The notes below the pieces were generated by a model. That model saw nothing but the letters and a program-made list of their open reading frames with translations. It made no database searches and was not told the DNA's origin. From NCBI GenBank assembly GCA_963827935.1, contig CAWHCN010000017.1, forward strand, positions 620,001 to 684,000: a stretch of 64,000 nucleotides of DNA, written 5' to 3'. Both the position numbers and the translations under genes were made by a program. Of the stretch, positions 1 to 10,612 are shown one piece after another (within the stretch, counting starts at the first letter, position 1; every line of letters begins with the position of its first letter). Source of the DNA: DATFNV01 sp963827935. GTDB taxonomy: Bacteria; Planctomycetota; Planctomycetia; Gemmatales; Gemmataceae.

Positions 1-22
1 TCCACGTCGGCTTCCTGGAGCG

Positions 23-1510
23 CTACGGCAAAGCGGTCTCCCCCATCAGGAAGCGGTCGCACTCCCGGGCCGCGCCGCGCCCCTCGTTGATGGCCCACAC
101 CACCAGGCTCTGGCCGCGGCGCATGTCGCCGGCGGCAAACACCCGGGGCAAGCTCGTCTGGAACTTGCCGTGCTCGGCCTTTGCGTTGGAGCGCTGGTCC
201 TTCTCGACACCAAGTTCATCGAGCAGTTGATTTTCGGGGCCGGAAAAGCCCAGGGCGAACAGAACCAGCTGCGCCGGAACCACTCTCTCGCTACCTGGAA
301 TGTTCCTCGGCGTAGCCCGGCCATTGGTCTTGACCCACTCGACCTGCACCATCTCGATGGCCCGAACGTGGCCACTATCGTCCCCCAAAAAGCGCGTGGT
401 CTGAACGGCGTAGCGCCGCGGGTCATCGCCCCAGATCGCCCTGGCCTCTTCCTGCCCGTAGTCGAGGCGATAGACCTTAGGCCATTGCGGCCAAGGGTTG
501 TCCGGGGCGCGTTCCAGCGGTGGCCGCGGCACGATCTCCAGCTGCCAGAGGCTCTTGCAACCGTGCCGTAGGGCCGTACCGACGCAGTCGGTCCCGGTGT
601 CGCCGCCCCCCAGCACGATCACGTCCCGGTCCTTCGCCGAGATGTATCGCCCGTTGGCGTGCTGGCTATCGAGCAGACTCTTGGTGTTGGCGTGCAGGAA
701 CTCCATGGCGAAGTGGATGCCCTTGAGGTCTCGCCCCTCCGTCTTGGTGAAAAAGTCGTTGGGCTTCGTCGCGCCGCCGCACAGGACGACAGCGTCGAAC
801 TCGGCTAGGAGTCGGTCGGCCGGGAAGTCCTTGCCCACCTCGCACCCGGCATGGAAAGTTACGCCTTCCGCCGCCAGCAGATCGACGCGGCGCTGGACGA
901 CGCGCTTGTCGAGTTTCATGTTGGGGATGCCATACATGAGCAGCCCGCCGATGCGGTCGGCCCGTTCGAAGACGGTGACCAGGTGGCCGGCCCTGTTGAG
1001 CTGGGCGGCGCAGGCCAGGCCGGACGGACCGGAGCCGACGACGGCGACCTTCTTGCCGGTGCGGAGCGCCGGCGGCTCGGCGACGATCCAGCCTTCCTCG
1101 AACCCCTTATCGACGATGGCGCACTCGATGGTCTTGATGGTGACCGCCGGCTCGTTGATGCCGAGGACGCACGACCCTTCGCACGGGGCGGGGCAGACGC
1201 GGCCGGTGAATTCGGGGAAGTTGTTGGTCTTGTGCAGCCGGTCGAGTGCTTCCTTCCACAGTCCGCGATAAACGAGATCGTTCCACTCCGGGATGAGGTT
1301 GTTAATGGGGCAGCCGGTGGCCATGCCCTCCAGCAGCGTGCCGGTGTGGCAGAAAGGGACGCCGCAATCCATGCAGCGGGCACCCTGTTTGCGCAGCATG
1401 GCTTCGTCGGCGTGGTCGTGGAATTCGCCCCAGTCGCGGACGCGCTCGACCGGCGGCCGGTCGAGCGGCAGTTCGCGGGGGTATTCCATGAATCCGGTTG
1501 GCTTGCCCAT
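23..1510 (-). CDS. gltD: Glutamate synthase [NADPH] small subunit
   Basis: Intact 495-residue protein. It is the beta subunit of glutamate synthase and passes electrons from NAD(P)H through FAD and iron-sulfur clusters to the large subunit, which makes glutamate from glutamine and 2-oxoglutarate. The N-terminal cluster cysteines are visible at C46, C49, C54 and C67 and again as CPAPCEGSC (C106, C110, C114). A FAD-binding VVGSGPSG motif lies near residue 158 and a second nucleotide-binding VLGGGDTGTD motif follows. The length fits the family. The gene runs in the same direction as gltB (2686-7307), but two unrelated small genes lie between them, which is not the usual gltBD spacing. Confidence 0.96.
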   Translation of the reverse strand: MGKPTGFMEYPRELPLDRPPVERVRDWGEFHDHADEAMLRKQGARCMDCGVPFCHTGTLLEGMATGCPINNLIPEWNDLVYRGLWKEALDRLHKTNNFPEFTGRVCPAPCEGSCVLGINEPAVTIKTIECAIVDKGFEEGWIVAEPPALRTGKKVAVVGSGPSGLACAAQLNRAGHLVTVFERADRIGGLLMYGIPNMKLDKRVVQRRVDLLAAEGVTFHAGCEVGKDFPADRLLAEFDAVVLCGGATKPNDFFTKTEGRDLKGIHFAMEFLHANTKSLLDSQHANGRYISAKDRDVIVLGGGDTGTDCVGTALRHGCKSLWQLEIVPRPPLERAPDNPWPQWPKVYRLDYGQEEARAIWGDDPRRYAVQTTRFLGDDSGHVRAIEMVQVEWVKTNGRATPRNIPGSERVVPAQLVLFALGFSGPENQLLDELGVEKDQRSNAKAEHGKFQTSLPRVFAAGDMRRGQSLVVWAINEGRGAARECDRFLMGETALP

Positions 1511-1544
1511 GACGCGATCCCCGGGGGCACGATTCGGTGTCCAC

Positions 1545-2183
1545 TTACCAGGCCGTAAACTTGTCGTCCTCGTCCTCGGGGACGATCTCCTGCGCGACGA
1601 TTTCCTTCCAGACGGCCAGGGTTTCTGCCGCCGCGCCGGTTGACCGGAGGCAACGCGCGACAGGACCGGTCGCTCTTTTCAGTTCCGGCAAAGCAAGCAG
1701 GAGGCGCCGAATGTCTGCCAGGTCCAGGAAGGCCCTGGGAGTTTTCGATCGGGCCACCATGCTCACCACCTTACTGCAAATCAACTCAGTAGGTCTCAGG
1801 ACCAACACGTCTTCAATCTTTCGGTGTGCCGGAAGGGGCGCTGCCTGCCGCACGTCCACCAGCCGACGGTCTCTTGGCCTGCGGCGTTGTAAGACGCGGA
1901 AAGCCAGTCTGTTGGCTGACCTGCGGATACCGGAGGCAATCTGGAATCGCTGGCTCAAGAACGCCCGCGCCTCTACCGCTAGTTCGCCAGCGCACGGCGA
2001 CATGATCTCCATATCGTCCGTCAACTGGGACTTTTCGACATATGCGTTCACTGCCTCGCCTCCAGACAGCACGGCATCGGTCCTGTCGCGCAGGAACTCC
2101 AGCACCGCATCGTGGATCGTGGCCAAGGGAAGTGGTTCGCGCATGGCAAACTCCCGAAATGTCAGTGCGCCGTCGCCAAACAT
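1545..2183 (-). CDS. Nucleotidyltransferase-like protein (AbiEii/DUF1814-like)
   Basis: 212-residue cytosolic protein. A segment reading VLSGGEAVNAYV resembles the glycine-rich substrate loop of minimal nucleotidyltransferases of the AbiEii type. It is followed by a degenerate acidic stretch (TDDMEIMS) where the catalytic D-x-D would lie, and later by an ELICSKVVSMVARSK segment typical of these proteins. The start at 2183 has GGAGG five bases upstream; a start at 2144 (MREPLPLATIHD) also has a GGGAG site and matches the usual beginning of relatives. It lies 63 bases downstream of the small gene 2247-2513 on the same strand, so the two probably form a pair, possibly toxin-antitoxin-like. Substrate and activity are unknown, and the acidic residues should be checked because they may not be intact. 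Confidence 0.6.
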   Translation of the reverse strand: MFGDGALTFREFAMREPLPLATIHDAVLEFLRDRTDAVLSGGEAVNAYVEKSQLTDDMEIMSPCAGELAVEARAFLSQRFQIASGIRRSANRLAFRVLQRRRPRDRRLVDVRQAAPLPAHRKIEDVLVLRPTELICSKVVSMVARSKTPRAFLDLADIRRLLLALPELKRATGPVARCLRSTGAAAETLAVWKEIVAQEIVPEDEDDKFTAW

Positions 2184-2246
2184 GATGTCCTCCGCTGTTC
2201 AGACCATCGCCATGACAATTGGTACACTGCGGTCGGCATTGTCTGT

Positions 2247-2513
2247 CTACTGCCCCCGGACCACGCGCTCTACCGTCCCGAGTCTCTCATTCACAACGAC
2301 GACCAAGTCGCCACCGCGACGATTCCTGTAATCGCGCGGCCCGTAGTGGATTCGCCAGTGCCGATCCGGGGGAGGGCTGTCCTCCGACACGGTGATCAGG
2401 CACCGGGTCGGATTCTTACCCTCACCGACCGCGGCGCCGTTAGCCAGCGCCATGGCCTGGGCCACCGACAATGCCAGGCTGTCCTGACGAATCTCGTCAA
2501 TGCTTGGCGCCAT
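2247..2513 (-). CDS. Small hypothetical protein upstream of nucleotidyltransferase-like gene
   Basis: 88 residues from an ATG at 2513 that has GGAGG about ten bases upstream; longer readings upstream run through an intergenic repeat and are unlikely. I do not recognise a family. The N-terminal half is helical in character (SIDEIRQDSLALSVAQAMALANG) and the C-terminal half looks like beta strands ending in DLVVVVNERLGTVERVVRGQ, reminiscent of small immunity or PepSY-like folds, without a clear match. Its position directly before the nucleotidyltransferase-like gene on the same strand suggests a two-gene module sitting between gltB and gltD. Confidence 0.5.
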   Translation of the reverse strand: MAPSIDEIRQDSLALSVAQAMALANGAAVGEGKNPTRCLITVSEDSPPPDRHWRIHYGPRDYRNRRGGDLVVVVNERLGTVERVVRGQ

Positions 2514-2562
2514 GCCGCGATCCTCCGCCGGGTGGCACCGGCCTCTCAAGCTCCATTGCTCA

Positions 2563-2684
2563 GAATGGAACACGGATGAACACGGATTCGACCGATAAGC
2601 ACGGATCAGAAATGGCACGTCATCTCGTTGCTCTGTCTGATCCGTGGAGATCCGTCTCATCCGTCAAATCCGTGTTCTATTCCG
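2563..2684. repeat. ACACGGAT-type inverted intergenic repeat
   Basis: Several short copies of ACACGGAT and CACGGAT occur at 2570-2607 and their complements (ATCCGT) at 2639-2675, giving a dispersed inverted repeat that ends two bases before the gltB stop. It lies between the 3' end of gltB and the small gene at 2247-2513. It is non-coding and may fold as a transcript-end structure. Confidence 0.6.
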
Positions 2685-2685
2685 G

Positions 2686-5600
2686 CTACTTCCCCCCCAC
2701 CCGCGCCAGATCGTGCGCATTCTCCTCGAACGCCGCCATGATTGCCTCCTCGTCGGGCAATCCCTGGGCCTTGAAGCGTTTCTGCGTCTCCAGCACACGG
2801 CGGTAATCGTTGGGGTACACCTTCACGAACTTCGGGCGGTGCTCGTCCCAGCGCTGCAGCATGCCGCCAGGGGCGTTCGCTGCCGGTGTACTCGTAGAAC
2901 TTCTGCAGCAGGGCCTGTACCTCGGCCACGTCTTCCGCTTCTTCCAGCGGGAACAGCTTCACCATCTCCTTGTTGCAGTTCTTGGGGAAGGTGCCGTCCT
3001 CGTCGTAGACGTAGGCCACGCCGCCGGACATGCCGGCGGCGAAGTTCTTGCCGGTCGGACCGAGCACGACGACCCGCCCGCCGGTCATGTATTCGCAGCC
3101 GTGGTCGCCCACCGCCAGCACCACGGCGTTGACGCCGCTGTTGCGGACGCCGAAGCGCTCGCCGGCCATGCCGCGGATGTACACCTCACCCGCCGTCGCC
3201 CCGTACAGGGCCACGTTGCCGATGATCACGTTGTCCATCGCCCGGAAGGTCGAGCCCTTGGGGGGATATACGACAATCTTGCCTCCCGAAAGTCCCTTGC
3301 CCACGTAGTCATTGGCGTCGCCCTCCAGGGTCAGGGTGATGCCGCACGGCACGAAGGCGCCGAAGCTCTGCCCGGCCGAGCCGCGGAAGTGCAGCCGGAT
3401 CGTGTCCTCCGGCAACCCTTTCGCCCCGTAACGGCGCGTCAGTTCGCTACCCAGGATGGTGCCGACGACACGGTTGATGTTGCGGATGGGGAGGACCGCT
3501 TCGACCTTCTCGCCACGCTCCAGGGCCGGCCGGCACAGAGGCAAGAGCGTGGTGTTGTCCAGCGCCCGGTCCAGGCCGTGGTCCTGGGCGACCGAGCAGT
3601 AGCGGCCGACGCTGTCCGGCACCGGCGGTTGGTAGAAAATCGACGTGAAGTCCAGCCCCTTCGCCTTGTAGTGGTCGAGGGCCGTGCGGGTCTCCAGGCG
3701 TTCGGTACGGCCGATCATTTCCGCAATCGTGCGGAACCCGAGCTTCGCCATCCACTCGCGCACCTCCTGGGCGATCATGCGCATGAAATTGACGGCGTGC
3801 TCCGGCTTGCCGGCAAACTTGGCGCGCAGCTTCGGGTCCTGCGTGGCCACGCCAACCGGGCATGTGTTCAGGTGGCAGACGCGCATCATGATGCACCCCA
3901 TTGCCACCAGGGGCCCCGTGGCAAAGCCGAACTCCTCCGCTCCCAGAAGTGCGCCTATCACCACGTCGCGGCCTGTCTTGAGCTGGCCGTCCACCTCGAC
4001 CACGATGCGCAGCGCAGGTCGTTGAGGACCAGCGTCTGGTGCGTTTCGGCCAGGCCCAGCTCCCAGGGAGCGCCGGCGTGCTTGATGCTCGTCTGCGGCG
4101 AGGCGCCGGTGCCGCCGTCGTGACCGCTGATCAACACCACGTCGGCGTGGGCCTTGGCCACGCCGGCGGCAATCGTGCCGACGCCGACCTCGGCCACCAG
4201 CTTCACGCTGATCCGGGCCCGGTGGTTGGCGTTCTTCAGGTCGTGAATCAGCTCCGCCAAATCTTCGATGGAGTAAATATCGTGGTGCGGCGGCGGCGAG
4301 ATCAGCCCGACGCCCGGCGTCGAATAACGCACCTTGGCGATCCACGGATAGACCTTGTGCCCCGGCAGTTGCCCGCCCTCTCCGGGCTTGGCCCCCTGAG
4401 CCATCTTGATCTGCAGCTCACGGGCCATGACCAGGTATTCGCTGGTGACACCAAACCGGCCCGAGGCCACCTGCTTGATGGCGCTGTTCTTCGAGTCGCC
4501 GTTGGGCTCGGGCACATAACGGGCCGGGTCCTCGCCCCCCTCGCCGGTGTTGCTCTTGCCGCCGATGCGGTTCATGGCGATCGCCAAGGTCTCGTGAGCC
4601 TCCTTGCTGATCGAGCCGTAGGACATGGCCCCCGACTTGAAGCGGCGCATGATCGTTTCGACCGGCTCGACCTCGTCGATGGGAAGGGGCGTGCCGGCGA
4701 GCTTCAGGTCGAACAGTCCGCGCAGTGTGCACAGCCGCCGGGCCTGTTCGTCCACCAGTTTGCTGTATTGCTTGAAGATGTCGTAGTTGCCGGTGCGGCA
4801 GGCGTGCTGGAGCTTGTGGACGGTCTCCGGATTGAAGAGGTGCGCTTCGCCTTCCCGCCGCCACTGGTATTGCCCGCCCACGTCGAGGGTGTGCCCATTG
4901 CTCGAGCGTTCGGCGTAGGCACGCTGGTGCCGAGCCTTTACCTCTTCGTGGATCACGTCGATGCCGATGCCGCCGACGCGCGACGGCGTCCAGGTGAAAT
5001 AGCGATCGACCAACTCCCGATTGAGGCCGATGGCCTCGAAGATCTGGGCGCCGCAGTAGCTCTGCGCCGTCGAGATGCCCATCTTCGACATCACCTTGAG
5101 CACGCCCTTGTTGATCGCCTTGACATATTGCTTGATGGCCTTGTCGTGGTCCAGGTCCTTGAGGTGGCCCTCCTCGATCATGTCGTCCAGTGTCTCGAAA
5201 GCGAGGTAAGGGTTGATGGCGCCGGCGCCGTAGCCGATAAGCAGGGCGAAATGGTGGACCTCGCGCGGCTCGCCCGATTCGAGCACCAGGCCGACCTTGG
5301 TGCGTGTCCCCTCGCGGATCAGGTGGTGATGAACGGCTGCCACCGCCAGCAGGGCCGGAATCGGCGCGTCGTTGCGGTTGATGCCCCGGTCGGACAGGAT
5401 GATGAAATCGTGCCGCGTGGCGATGGCGGCGCTCGCCTGCCGGCACAACGCCGTCAGGGCGCGCTCCAGCCCCTTGACGCCATCGCGGATGGCATAAGTG
5501 GTCGGCAGCGTCACCGACTTGAACTGCCCGGGGCCGCTGCCGTCCAGGTGGCGCAACTTGTCCAACTCGTCGTTCTTGAGGATCGGCGAGGTCACCTTGA

Positions 5601-7307
5601 CCTGGCGGGCGGAGCGTGGCGTCGGCTGCAGCAGGTTTGCCTCGGCGCCGATGCTCGTCTCCATCGACATGATGAGCTCTTCGCGGATGCAATCCACCGG
5701 GGGGTTGGTCACCTGCGCGAACAGCTGCTTGAAGTAGTTGTAAAGTAGTTGCGGCCGCTCCGAGAGCACCGCCAGCGCCGCGTCGTTGCCCATCGAGCCG
5801 ACGGCCTCGTTGCCGTCTTGTGCCATGGGGGCCATCAGGATCCTCAGATCCTCCGTGGTGTAGCCAAAACAGAGTTGCCGCTGCAAGACGGTGTCGTGAT
5901 CCGGCTCGTGCGGGCTGGGCCCTTGCGGCATGTCCTCCAGCGAGACGAGGTTGTCGCGGAGCCATTCGGCGTAGGGTTTCTCGGTGGCGATCTTCAGCTT
6001 CAACTCCTCGTCACCGATGATGCGGCCCTGTTCGAGATCGACCAGGAACATGCGGCCCGGCTGCAGGCGCCCTTGTGCTCGATGCGCTCGGGCGGAATTT
6101 CAAGGACGCCCACCTCGCTGGCCATGATGACCAGGCCGTCCTTGGTGACGTAGTAGCGCGACGGTCGCAGGCCGTTGCGATCCAGCACGGCGCCGATGCG
6201 GATGCCGTCGGTGAAGGCGATCGACGCGGGTCCGTCCCAGGGTTCCATCAGGCACGAATGATATTCGTAAAACGCGCGTTTCTCCGGGGTCATCTGCGGG
6301 TCGCCGCCCCACGGCTCGGGGATCATCATCATCACGGCGTGCGGCAGCGAACGGCCCGACAGCACCAGCAGTTCCAGGGCGTTGTCGAACATGGCCGAAT
6401 CGCTGCCACTCTCGTCGATGATCGGCAAGACCTTGCGGAGATCGTCGCCGAACAGGTCGGACTTGAGCATGCTTTCGCGGGCGTGCATCCAGTTGACGTT
6501 GCCGCGCAGCGTGTTGATTTCCCCGTTGTGCGCCAGGTAGCGGTAGGGATGGGCGCGGGCCCAGCTGGGGAAGGTGTTCGTGCTAAAGCGCGAATGAACC
6601 AGGGCGAGCGCCGACTCGACCGTGGGATCCTGCAGGTCCGGGAAATAGGGCAGCACCTGCGGCGCATTCAGCATCCCCTTGTAGATCAGCGTCTTACAGG
6701 AGAGGCTGGGGATGTAAAACATCCCCTTCTGGGCGAGGGAGGCGTTACGGACGACATTTTCCACCCGCTTGCGGATGACATAAAGCTTGCGTTCGTAGGC
6801 CAGCTCGTCGGGCAGGTCGGCGGGAGTACCGCGGCCCTGGCGGCCGATGAACACCTGGCGGATGACCGGTTCGGCGGCGCGGGCCGTCGGGCCCAGGTCG
6901 GTGTTGTGGGTCGGCACACTCCGCCAGCCCAGGGCCAGTTGCCCTTCCGCGCGGATCACCTTCTCGAATAGCCCCTCGCACTGGCGGCGTTCCTGCGGAT
7001 CGGTGGGCAGAAAGACGGTGCCGACGCCGTACTCGCCGGGCGCGGGCAGGCGGATCTTGAGCGGTTCGCAGGCCTTGTGCAAAAAAGCGTGTGGCGTCTG
7101 AAGCAGGATGCCGGCGCCGTCGCCGGTATTGGCCTCGCAGCCGCAGGCCCCGCGGTGCTCGAGGTTGTTCAGGATGGTCAGCGCCTGGCGAACGATGTCG
7201 TGCGATTTTCGCCCTTTGAGATCGACGACAAAGCCGACGCCGCAAGCGTCGTGCTCGTGCCGGGGATCGTAGAGGCCCTGGGCGGCAGGGGGGGTGGTCT
7301 GGATCAT
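2686..7307 (-). CDS. gltB: Glutamate synthase large subunit (three indels in the sequence)
   Basis: About 1540 residues, normal for the alpha subunit. The glutaminase nucleophile is C22 (EHDACGVGFV) after a 21-residue propeptide; the FMN-binding TIM barrel and a [3Fe-4S] motif (CIMMRVCHLNTC) follow, then the C-terminal beta-helix (GxxGG repeats). Three frame changes split the reading. Near 6068 the reading passes from IEHKG to RLQPGRMFLVD, explained by one missing G. Near 4012 it passes from LNDLR to RIVVEVDGQL, explained by one missing base. Near 2872 it passes from YTGSER to MLQRWDEH, explained by two missing bases in a CGCGC tract. After correction the protein ends in DLARVGGK at the TAG at 2686-2688. 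Loss of an otherwise perfect housekeeping gene at three places points to consensus errors. The LysR gene lies directly upstream. Confidence 0.93.
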
Positions 7308-7340
7308 GCGAGGCGCTCTTGGAAAACGTCACATTGAGTC

Positions 7341-7365
7341 GCCGCCCGCAGGGCGGCGGCTAAAC
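7341..7365. repeat. GCCGCCC/GGGCGGC hairpin ending in GCTAAAC
   Basis: A short palindrome (GCCGCCCGCAGGGCGGCGGC) ends in the CTAAAC tip that also bounds the elements at 26713, 61204 and 62778. It lies between the end of the LysR gene (7385) and the start of gltB (7307), both on the minus strand, so it could separate their transcripts. Confidence 0.6.
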
Positions 7366-7384
7366 GGGGGTACGGCATTCACCA

Positions 7385-8338
7385 TCACGCGTAAGCCGCG
7401 CCATTGCGGCCGGCGAGTACTTCTTCACCGTCCCTGTGGGCCGGGTGCGAGTCGCCCGCGGAACGGAGCAAGTCCATGAAGCCCTGGGCGCAGGCGCCGA
7501 GCCGGTGGTGCCGGCGCAGGATGATGCCAAGCGGGCGAACCAGGCTGGCACCGGCCAGCGTCAGCGCGCTCAGCGTGCCGGCATTGACCTCGCGGCGGAT
7601 GGTTGGCTCCGGGAGCAGGGCGATGCCGGAGAGTTCTTCGATCGCTTTCTTGATGTTTTCGATGCTGTCGAACTCGCAGGCCACCTCCACCGCCGCCCCC
7701 TGCTCGCGCAGGAAGCGATCGACCTGTCGTCGAATGGTCAGGGCCCGATCGAAGGCCACGTACCGCTCGCCGCTCAGGTCGGCGGGATGGACGGTGCCCT
7801 GCCCCGCGAACCGGTGCGAGGGTGCGCAGGCGAGGACCATCTCCTCGCTGCGCCAGGGGATGACGGCCCACTTGCGGGAGAGCCGCGGGAACGACACCAG
7901 CCCGAAGTCGGCCGTGCCTTCGGCCACTTTTTCGTAGACGCGGTCGGGGTGCAGATAGTCGATGCGGACGCGAGCGCCCGGCTGCTCGGCCTTGAAGCGT
8001 TCGACGTATTTGCCCATGTCGCCCAGGCCAACCGAATAGATGGCCGCCACCTCGACGGTGGTCTCGACCTCGGCACCGGCACTGCGGAGCGACGCTTCCA
8101 GCTCGAGATACTGTTCGACCAGCGGCCGGCAGCCGTCATAAAAGCGTTGCCCCAGCGCCGTCAGCTGCAAGGGACGGACGGTGCGGTCGATGAGCTGAAC
8201 GCCGAGATGCTTCTCAAGGTGCAGGACGGCCTGCGAGACGGCCGACTGGGTGAGCCCTTTCGGCTGCATCTTGGCCGCCTGGGAAAAGCTGCGGCAGCGC
8301 GCCACATCACAGAACATCTTGAGCGCTTCCATTTGCAT
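7385..8338 (-). CDS. LysR-family transcriptional regulator
   Basis: About 317 residues. The N-terminus begins MQMEALKMFCDVARCRSFSQ and continues with QSAVSQAVLHLEKHLGVQLIDR, the helix-turn-helix of the LysR family. The remainder is a periplasmic-binding-protein-like effector domain. A GGAGG site overlaps the start region; ATGs at 8347, 8338 and 8332 are all possible, and 8338 best matches family N-termini. It lies 77 bases upstream of gltB on the same strand. By analogy with GltC-type regulators next to glutamate synthase genes it may control gltB, but that is inference from position. The 152-base gap to the divergent gene at 8491 should hold both promoters. Confidence 0.9.
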   Translation of the reverse strand: MQMEALKMFCDVARCRSFSQAAKMQPKGLTQSAVSQAVLHLEKHLGVQLIDRTVRPLQLTALGQRFYDGCRPLVEQYLELEASLRSAGAEVETTVEVAAIYSVGLGDMGKYVERFKAEQPGARVRIDYLHPDRVYEKVAEGTADFGLVSFPRLSRKWAVIPWRSEEMVLACAPSHRFAGQGTVHPADLSGERYVAFDRALTIRRQVDRFLREQGAAVEVACEFDSIENIKKAIEELSGIALLPEPTIRREVNAGTLSALTLAGASLVRPLGIILRRHHRLGACAQGFMDLLRSAGDSHPAHRDGEEVLAGRNGAAYA

Positions 8339-8490
8339 GGCCTCCATCGTAACAGGGGGATCGCTAATATCAAGAGAAGTTAGAATGAAATAAACTAATT
8401 GTGCGCAGCTGCGCTTGACCGCCGATGCCCGGCGCACTGCCATGAGCCCCGGATCCCGAGCCTCTCACCACCGGGCCGCGAGGAGGTGCC

Positions 8491-10604
8491 ATGTCGCGTT
8501 CGGGCTTGCTGCTGCTCCTGATCCTGGCCGCCCTGCCGGGTAAGCCGGTCGTCGCCAAACCGATCGTCCTGGACTCCGGGCTGCACCATCTCCGGGCCGG
8601 CGAGCAGCGCGAATGGAGCGACTTCCCCGCGGCCGGCGAGGGGACGAGCCTTTCCCTGCGCTTCATGGCCGGCGCCAACCAGCAGCCGGCGACCCTGCGC
8701 TTGCGCCAGCAGGACGTGAAGCAGGTCTGGAAGCTGCTGCTCAACGACCGCGAGCTGTCCCGCCTGCCGCCTGATGAAAACGACATGGTGATTTACATTC
8801 CCGTGCCGGCCGGCATGGTCCGGGCCGGGGAGAATCGCCTGGTCGTTGAGCCGGTCGACCGGACGCCCGACGACATTCGCATCGGCGAGATCAGCCTGGA
8901 TGATCGACCCATTGCCGAGGTGCTGGCCGAGGCGACGGTGGAGGTGACGGTGCTCGATGCCGGCCAGGCCGGCAAGCCGGTTGCGACCCCGTGTCGCATC
9001 ACCATTCTGAACGACCGCGGCGCTGATGACGGTGGGGGCCACCTCGGGCCCCGGGTTGGCGGTCCGTCCGGGCGTCGTGTACACCGCGAACGGCAAGGCG
9101 CGGTTCGGGCTTCCGGCCGGCGACTACACCCTCTTTGCCGGTCGGGGCTTCGCCTACAGCGTCGATTCAGTCCGCGTCTCGCTCCGCGCCGGCGAAACGG
9201 CCCGCAAGACGCTGACCATTCGCCGCGAGGTGCCGACCGAGGGCTGGGTCAGTTGCGATACCCACGTCCATACCCTGACCTACTCCGGGCATGGCGACGC
9301 CAGCGCGGAGGAGCGGGTGGTGACGATTGCCGGCGAGGGCCTGGAACTGCCGATCGCGACCGAGCACAACCGCCAGATCGACTACCGTGCCGCCGCGGTC
9401 CGCCAGGGCGTTGCCGATTATTTCACCCTGGTCGTCGGCAACGAGGTGACAACAAACGTTGGCCACTTCAACGTCTTCCCCGCAGTGGCGGGCGGGCCCG
9501 TGCCCGACTTCCAGGCGAAGGACTGGAAGTCCCTGTTCACCAGCATCATCGAGCGCACGGCGGCGAGCCCCGGGCGCAAGCCCGGGGAGCTCCCCCGGGT
9601 TATCGTGCTCAACCATCCGCGCGATCTGCACGCCGGCTTCCGCCCCTTCGGCCCGGAACGGCATGTGGCCCTGACCGGCGATGACCTCGACGGCTGGGAC
9701 CTGCGTGCCAACGCCGTAGAGGTGGTCAACTCCGGTGCCATGCAGACCGATGTGATGCGTGCGTTCCACGACTGGTTTGGCCTGCTCAACCGCGGCCTGC
9801 AAATCGCGCCGGTCGGCGCCAGCGACTCGCACGATGTCAGCCGCACCATCGTCGGACAGGGCCGGACCTACGTTCGCTGCTCCTGCGATCGGCCGGGGCA
9901 CGTCGCTGTGGAGCAGGCGGTGCGCAGTTTCCTTGAGGGGCGCGTCCTGGTGAGCTGCGGCCTTCTGGCCGACATCACCGTCAACGGCAAATACGGTCCC
10001 GGCGACCTGGTGCCGGCGCCCGGCGATGTCAAGGTGGCAGTGCGCAGTCCTCGGCCCGGGCTGGACCGTGGCGGACCGGGTCGAGCTGTACGCCAACGGC
10101 CTCAAGATTCGCGAGGCTCGCATCCAGCACGGCAAACAGGCGGGGGTCAAATGGCAGGGCGAGTGGACTCTGCCGCCCTTCCACCACGACACCTACCTGG
10201 TGGCGATCGCCTCCGGCCCCGGGATGACGGAGCTGTACTGGCCGATCGGCAAGCCGTACCAGCCAACGTCGCCGGTGGTGAACAGGCGAGTGATCGGTGC
10301 GACGGGCGCGGTGTGGCTGGATGCCGATGGCGACGGCAAGCGCACCAGTCCCCACGGTTACGCCGAGCGACTGGTGAAGGAGGCCGGCAGCGACTGGCAC
10401 AAGGCGGTCAAGGCGCTGGCCGACCACGACGAGGCTGTAGCCGCCCAGGCTGCCGCCCTGCTGCGTTTGGGTGGGCTGGATCTGCGCGATCCCGAGGTCC
10501 GCGAGGCGGCCCGCCGGGCGGGGGCCCAGGTCGAGCGCACCTTCACGGCCTATGCCGAAGCCTGGCGCGGCAGTCAAATCGCCCGCGAACAGCGCCGACC
10601 GTGA
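8491..10604 (+). CDS. Secreted CehA/McbA-type PHP metallohydrolase (two indels)
   Basis: About 705 residues. The N-terminus is a signal peptide (MSRSGLLLLLILAALPGKPVVA), and the start has AGGAGG upstream. Residues up to about 245 look like beta-rich carbohydrate-binding or Ig-like material. The PHP domain starts near residue 257 with CDTHVHT and continues with ATEHN, VVGNEVTT, LNHPRD and GASDSHD, the metal-binding signatures of the CehA/McbA group. Two frame changes occur, near 9020 (ILNDRG to MTVGATSG) and near 10047 (VKVAVR to VLGPGWTV). Each is repaired by restoring two bases in a GCGCGC-like tract. The stop overlaps a possible GTG of the next gene (GTGA at 10601). The substrate cannot be told. 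Confidence 0.82.
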
Positions 10605-10612
10605 CCCAGGGG

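Noticed and set aside
2810..4123. 437-codon open frame on the plus strand
   Set aside because: Antisense to the C-terminal part of gltB, which is unmistakable; no domain seen.
2686..7307. Programmed frameshifting or a real gltB pseudogene
   Set aside because: Three separate indels with full conservation on both sides, matched by similar indels in many other genes, make sequencing error the simpler explanation.
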